DNA from: Liolophura sinensis
Taxonomy: Eukaryota; Mollusca; Polyplacophora; Chitonida; Chitonidae
Direction: 5' to 3'
Assembly (NCBI RefSeq): GCF_032854445.1
Contig: NC_088305.1
Span: 5,213,606 to 5,277,605, forward strand
Length of the DNA: 64,000 nucleotides
Shown piece after piece: positions 58,385 to 64,000 of the stretch. The notes beneath the pieces were generated by a model, which was given only the letters and a program-made list of their open reading frames with translations, was not told the DNA's origin and did not search any database. Position 1 is the stretch's first letter; the number at the start of each line of letters is the position of its first letter. The translations under genes were made by a program, and so were the position numbers.

Positions 58385-61300
58385 TATAATATGGAAAGCC
58401 GAATTTAGCGAGCGTGGAGGTGGAGTGAAAACTAATGTTTGGTTGTACACCCAATACCCTTGTTTTTGTCTGCATTTCCAGATACTTCTTATATATAATC
58501 AGTATTTTTGCTTGTTATCCATAAACTTTAGGATGTTACTCTGTTAACTTCTGTATGCCTCTTAAAGAATTTAATGTTTGGTTGACATAATGTGTTTATG
58601 TGTTTAGAGGGATTGAAGAGGTAGGGGGAGTGGGTCATAGTTGACACAAGGACAAGTACGGCTAATGTATAGTAATAGAACCGGCCTTACTTCCGATCGA
58701 TAAGGTCAATGGTGTGCGGGTGGGGGGCGGGGGGGGGGGGGGGGGGGTCAGTCGGAAATCCTGAGAGACTCAATAACACAAAACCTGACACAAAGCTTTG
58801 TTTACTGCAGATAGCTCAGTGACAAACCAGTTGAATTAATTTCAAGAACGTCAACTCACAGGTAATGCTGATAATCCTCTCCTGTCAGAATCCAGGGACA
58901 AGCCAATGGAGTGTGCAACTCGTACTTACTCTTGAAGCACTCACACCCGTGTTTGGATATTCTGCATACGCTACATATTTCTGGTGATGAAAGAAGGGTC
59001 AAAAATATAACACGGCCTATGGCCAAATGCCATCAGTTCAAATCCATTTATTCATTATCGATGAGAAGGCTAGAAAGGGATACAATAGGTCTCATTTTCG
59101 CATGTCACAAGATGAAGATCGGATGGCGTAAAAGTGCTACTCTAAGGTTTCTGGAGGCCGTGTTGTCGGGAGAGAGAGTCGGGAGGAGGGCTAGGGCAGA
59201 GAGTGATCATTAAACCTGCAGAGACTACACCGATTAGTTCTGTGACAATCACAAATCCTGAAGACAACCATGAGAAGACCCATCGCAAGACAAATCGTAA
59301 ACAATAATAGAATCCCACGCTCGACTTGCATGGCTCTGGTATTCCGCGAATCAATATCTTCCAAATGTCAAATTTTACCATTCATTGTGGCAGTTTATAT
59401 TTACAAATTTCAGTCTCACGCATTTAATAGTGCTTTTTTTAAAAGCTGATTTTTCATTGCTTGTTATTGATCCTCTGAGTGGGCTCTGTAAGCCTTTAGG
59501 ATTGAAAATCGAATCAAAACACAACAATTTACTCCAACCGGCCTTTACCGCAGCATTCAATCAAAGAAACAATCGTGTTCACCCTCTTCGGGGTATTTCT
59601 ATTTATAGTAGAACGCTTCGTTTGTACAGTTTTACAGGAAAATTATTCAATGCGAAAAGCTGCTAGATAGAGAAAATACTCCCCGTGTCAACGACGGCCA
59701 CCATAATTCGTCGTGACTTGCAAAGCGAAAGCTTATTTCCCATAGTTCTTCAGTTTGGCGATGTCTATTTTCCATAACATCGCTCCAACTGTCAATCGGA
59801 CTGGAGAGAACACAGACACACGAAGCATCATATGCGCAGTAGCATACATCTGTCTATTCATGAACATGAAAAAACCTGTGTACTGTATTTCTACATATTA
59901 TCGCTTAACTGAAGAGATTTAGTGTCGATCTTTGACAAAGATAAACACGGTGAAATGCCCATTACTCTTAAAACAGGTAGGTCACAGAAGATTACTAAAC
60001 CGTGATATACCTATTTCGCACTTAATTCTTATTAAAGGCATGACAGTTCGCACCTTTATCGCGGACCTGCATTAGCGCTCATGTGTAACACACGACATCT
60101 ACATCTACAGACGAATGGTTTGCTACACCTGCGCATAGACTATACATGCAACAGTCGGGAAACCAACTATGAGGGGCGGGATATGTGCGGTCTTTAGATA
60201 AATACCGGAGTTAGAATATTCGGCACCGACAACCGGACGCACTTCAGCCACGTTACCGGTTGAACAGCGCACGCGCGATATTTCAAACAGCTAACGCTAT
60301 ACTAATTAAGTTAGGAATATGTAAACGAGTATCCCACGAGTGCCAAACTTCTCGTCATACATGTGCTAAAATAAGGCGAATCCAAATGATTTCATTGGGC
60401 CATTCTCCTAAAAGAATTGCACTTTCACGTCATTATACTCGAAAGGTGTGCCAATTGTTTGATCTACGAGGAATTATTCCTGTTCTGTGTTGAATGAATT
60501 CTTTACAGGCAGGACCGAATATTGTACATATCGAGTCCAAAGCATTTCTTTCTGTCCTGCAAGTAACCTCAAAAACGTATCTAATCAGTTGAACTAACGC
60601 CCGACACCTAGGATACTGACCCTCGGACTCATCCGTTGGGATATCCCCTGGGGGGTAGGCACTGATCACCTCATCTCGCTAACTGTGTGACTGTCCACAG
60701 CAATCTATTCTGCCCAGATAACCAATGGATATTACGCAAGCGTAGTTGACTTCGAAATACTAGAATTCCGATTGATTTCACAAAAACTGCGTCTTCTTCT
60801 GAATCTGTTCCATGAAATTAGATTTGATATGAGATTTGAATCTATTCCATTAACACGGCTACACCTACACGCGGCAAAACAACGATCATGCTGTTTCACA
60901 CAAAACAAATTATCATAGTACGATAAAGAACGGGATGCTGTGTTTTATTTCAAGAGTTTTAGTGAATGATGTCGTTCAACTGAAGTATAGTGTGACTCCG
61001 ACATAAACAAATAGTTCAGTGCGACTTTCTTGGGTGTTATTAGGATTTTCATGCAGGAATAAAAGATTGGTTAAGATCTGACACTTGGCTCAGTCTGACA
61101 TTGGACCAAAACCGCAAACTGTTGTCTTATACCCTTGTGATCAATCACCTGTCAGTTTTATCTATTTATTCAGAAAAAAGAACTGCGAAATATTTAATTA
61201 ATTTTCTTTACACGACAATCAAAGTGAAAGCACTCAGAAAATACTTCATCACATTTTACATGTACGGAGCTTCAATACTTAATAAATCTTTTATATACCT

Positions 61301-61865
61301 ACCAGCCAGTCCTAAGCAAGCAACAGAGCAATAATTAAGTTTTCGTATTTTTTGCCGTTACACTTCGTGCTTATTAAGTAAAACGTCTAAGTAGTTTACA
61401 TATCAGCCCTCCTACCCATGGTCGAGGGCGGTCGGCATTCAGCTTAGACTGACGGAATACGTACGTAAGTGACAGTTAATTCTGTGTGTGGTGGTGGGGG
61501 TGGGGATAGGGGTGGAGGGAAACTGGGCTGAAAACCAACGTGTGATTTGACCAGTGTGGTCAGTAAGATCAGACAGAGTCAGTTTAGGGTCAGCAGATAA
61601 TATATAAACCTAAGTATATCACGACATCTGAAATGCCCAATACGTGTACGTCTCATAAACAGCCTATTGACTGACTGAAGCTAGACACTCGTGAACTGCA
61701 CACACTATGTGGCCTGTCACGGTAGTCAATACAACCTGTGACCGGAGAGAATTGGGGACCCATAACTCACTCATCCTCATCCCCTTCACCCATCACTCAC
61801 TCTTTCCTTACCCCTCCCCTCCCCCGTGCAGATCTATACATGTAATTCTCTCTCCCAATACACTG
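58385..61865. other. No gene seen; G tract
   Basis: A run of 19 G preceded by GGGTGGGGGGC lies at 58718-58747. ORFs at 58911-59213, 59142-59666 and 60260-60669 overlap on opposite strands and are unrecognised. A donor-like ACTTAC on the minus strand at 58924-58929 has no convincing coding exon. Confidence 0.4.
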
Positions 61866-61869
61866 TACC

Positions 61870-62575
61870 TCTTCACCTCCTTATGCTGTACATATAGAAC
61901 TCCTACAGTGTAAGAGTATACTGTACATATACAACTCCTACAGTGTAGGAGTATACTGTACATATACAACCCCTACAGTGTACCTCCCTATACAGTACAT
62001 ACACCCATCCTACAGTGTACCTCCCTTTACTGTACATATACACCTCCTACAGTGTACCTCCCTATACTGTACATATACATCTCCTGCAGTGTACCTCCCT
62101 ATACTATACATATACACCTCCTACAGTGTACCTCCCTTTACTGTACATATACACCTCCTGCACTGTACCTCCCTACACTGTACATATACACCCCCTACAG
62201 TATACCTCCCTATACATATACAACTCCTTCATTGTACATCCCTATACTGTACATATACACTTCCCACAGTGTACCTCCTTATAGTGCATATATACACCTC
62301 CTAAAGTGGACCTCCCTATACTGTACATATACCCATACATCCTGTACATGTACACATACATCTTACAGTGTACCTGTACACCTCCGTCCACTGTGCCTTA
62401 ATACATACTGCACCTATCCACCTCCTACAGTGTGCCTATACACTTCCAACGGTGTACCTATAATCCCCATACGGTGTATAACCTCCCTGTAGAGTGCTTA
62501 TACACCTCCTATAGTGTCCCTATACAGTGTTTCTATACACCTCCTACAGTATCCCTATACATGCCGATATATAAA
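61870..62575. repeat. 37-bp minisatellite, about 18 copies
   Basis: Units TACAGTGTACCTCCCTATAC plus TGTACATATACACCTCC. Regular from 61950 to 62330, then irregular. All three plus frames stay largely open with Tyr/Pro/Thr-rich reads (YLPILYIYTS); these are repeat artefacts. Confidence 0.95.
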
Positions 62576-62746
62576 GTGAAGCCGATTAGATAATCTCATA
62601 ACCGACAGAAATGGAATAACAGAAGACTCAAAATTATAAAGCTCAAGCTGAGGTTATAAATTATTAGAAATGTATGTTTTGGTGCTCTGTTTTTCTGACC
62701 TGTTTTGATTTTTTTATTATCAACTGATCGTATTTGTCAGTTTCAT

Positions 62747-62945
62747 TTCTTTATTTGACTGTTGCTTTACGCTGTACTCAAGAGTATTTCATTTATACGA
62801 CGGCGGTCAGCATTATGTTGGGAGAAAACCGGGCACAGCTATGTAGAAACCCACGACCACCCGCAGGTTCCTGGAAGACGTTGTCACGTACGGCTGGAGA
62901 GGAAGCCAGCAAGAGCTCGACTCGAACTAACAGCGACCGCATTGG
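62747..62945 (-). mobile_element. SINE family A, 5'-truncated with 12-bp target duplication
   Basis: Short tail TTCTTTATTTGACTGTTGCT, core (GACGGCGGTCAGCATTATGT) and box B (TCGAACTAACAGCGACCGCA). TGTCAGTTTCAT flanks both ends (62735-62746 and 62946-62957), so truncation happened at insertion. Confidence 0.93.
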
Positions 62946-62994
62946 TGTCAGTTTCATGGCTAAGCCGATCCACCCTAGAGAACATCATTTATCA

Positions 62995-63320
62995 TAATTA
63001 CATAAAGTACAGGTAGGTAACGCGGTTAACATAAGGGAAAACATCAGTTATTATGGTTATTTATCTAAACTGCAGCTAGTGTGGTTATGTATCTCATACA
63101 TCAGACATTGTGGTTGTGTATCTCATACATCTCATACAGGTAGTGGGGTTATGTGTCTGAAACATTTACTATTGTCGTTGTGTGTCTCATACATCAGATA
63201 TTGTGGTTATGTATTTTAAACATTGGCTATTATAAATGCGTATCTCAAACATCAGATATTATGGTCATATATCTCAAACATCAGTTTTTGTGGATATGTA
63301 TTTTGCACTTCACTACTAGG
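62995..63320. repeat. About 32-bp minisatellite, about 9 copies
   Basis: Units such as TTGTGGTTATGTATCTCATA plus CATCAGATA. Moderately diverged. Confidence 0.85.
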
Positions 63321-64000
63321 CTCTATAGGTAATGTATATCAACATCACTGAGGTCATACTGCTTTCAAATCCAAATGTCACCCGTTCTCTGTCCAGTTGT
63401 GGTTGCAAGCGAAGCAAAAGTACCTTACATATAAAAACACACATGGTTTTAAACAAAAGGTATCTTTGAATTTTCCACCACTATGGTAATGCTACCATAT
63501 TCAACGACTCGCAAAGACCTTAGTTGTTGAAAGCGTAAGAGTTTAAGTTATTGTTTATATTTAAAATAAGTCAAGCCCCACTCACAATTCCCTTCGCTGT
63601 ATGCGATAGGAAATCAATATCAGGGCACATGTCTCTTAACGGTTGTCACCGACTGCATGATTCATAGTAGTGCGTGCTATGGCTTCAGTTTAATTAACTT
63701 TCGTATCGTCAAAAATTTCTTAATTGAACATTTCTTAAGAGTCCGTTTCCGCATTTCAGCCCTTGAACAGGATTCAGGGGTTTCCGCGAACGCACTCATA
63801 CGGAAGTGGCTTATTGTGGCCACGCATGTCTTTCCGCCGACATCCTTAATATAGTCCCATATCAAGAGGTCCACCGGTTCCTCTAAAACATGACACGGGA
63901 CAGGTAGAGGCTTTTACATTCTCGTCATTGTGATAGCGGAAACTGCGATGGCATTGTTAATTAGGTTCACATATTCGTAAAGTCATTAAGAGGGTATTGG
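63321..64000. other. No gene seen
   Basis: ORFs of 65 codons on both strands at 63657-63874 overlap and are not recognised. Nothing else stands out to the end of the window. Confidence 0.4.

Noticed and set aside
61978-62492. Tyr/Pro-rich ORFs of 89-146 codons
   Set aside because: Three overlapping frames of the 37-bp array are open at once, as expected from repeat structure.

Overview
The window is animal nuclear DNA, most likely from a mollusc. It has no long open reading frames, it has spliced exons with GT-AG borders, and it is dense in minisatellites, TA microsatellites and tRNA-derived SINEs. The SINE types (box A/box B heads, a shared 3' part ending in TTTATT-type or GAGT/CATT-type repeats) are ones I associate with molluscan genomes. 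The species cannot be named from the sequence.

The one gene I can identify is on the minus strand at the left edge (1141-6777). Three coding exons with matching phases encode the N-terminus of a secretin-family (class B1) GPCR. In order they give a signal peptide, a linker with the first cysteine, and the core of the hormone-receptor (HRM) domain. Cysteine spacing 17-9-14 and the motifs [21 protein letters not shown] and FDP point to the calcitonin/CGRP-type receptor group. The remaining HRM and the seven-helix exons lie to the left, outside the window.

Intron 2 of this gene (1255-5694) carries purine-rich satellite blocks, a foldback/MITE-like element, SINE remnants, a long TA tract and two perfect TGACGTCA octamers with two near matches. 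To the right, 6.8-64 kb is mostly intergenic or intronic repeat landscape. It holds about 20 copies or fragments of SINE family A, plus families B, C and D. Two dispersed families without a name (called R1 and R2 here) are present in several copies in both orientations. About a dozen unrelated minisatellite arrays have periods of 30-166 bp.

Three weak minus-strand coding candidates are listed: a signal-peptide exon at 44.2 kb, a short secreted-type ORF at 40.3 kb, and an ATGGCG-type first exon at 55.6 kb. None has a recognised family. No rRNA gene, intact tRNA gene, CRISPR array or intact autonomous transposon was seen. The only biological unit whose parts clearly work together is the GPCR gene; the rest is mainly a record of SINE retrotransposition and tandem-repeat growth.
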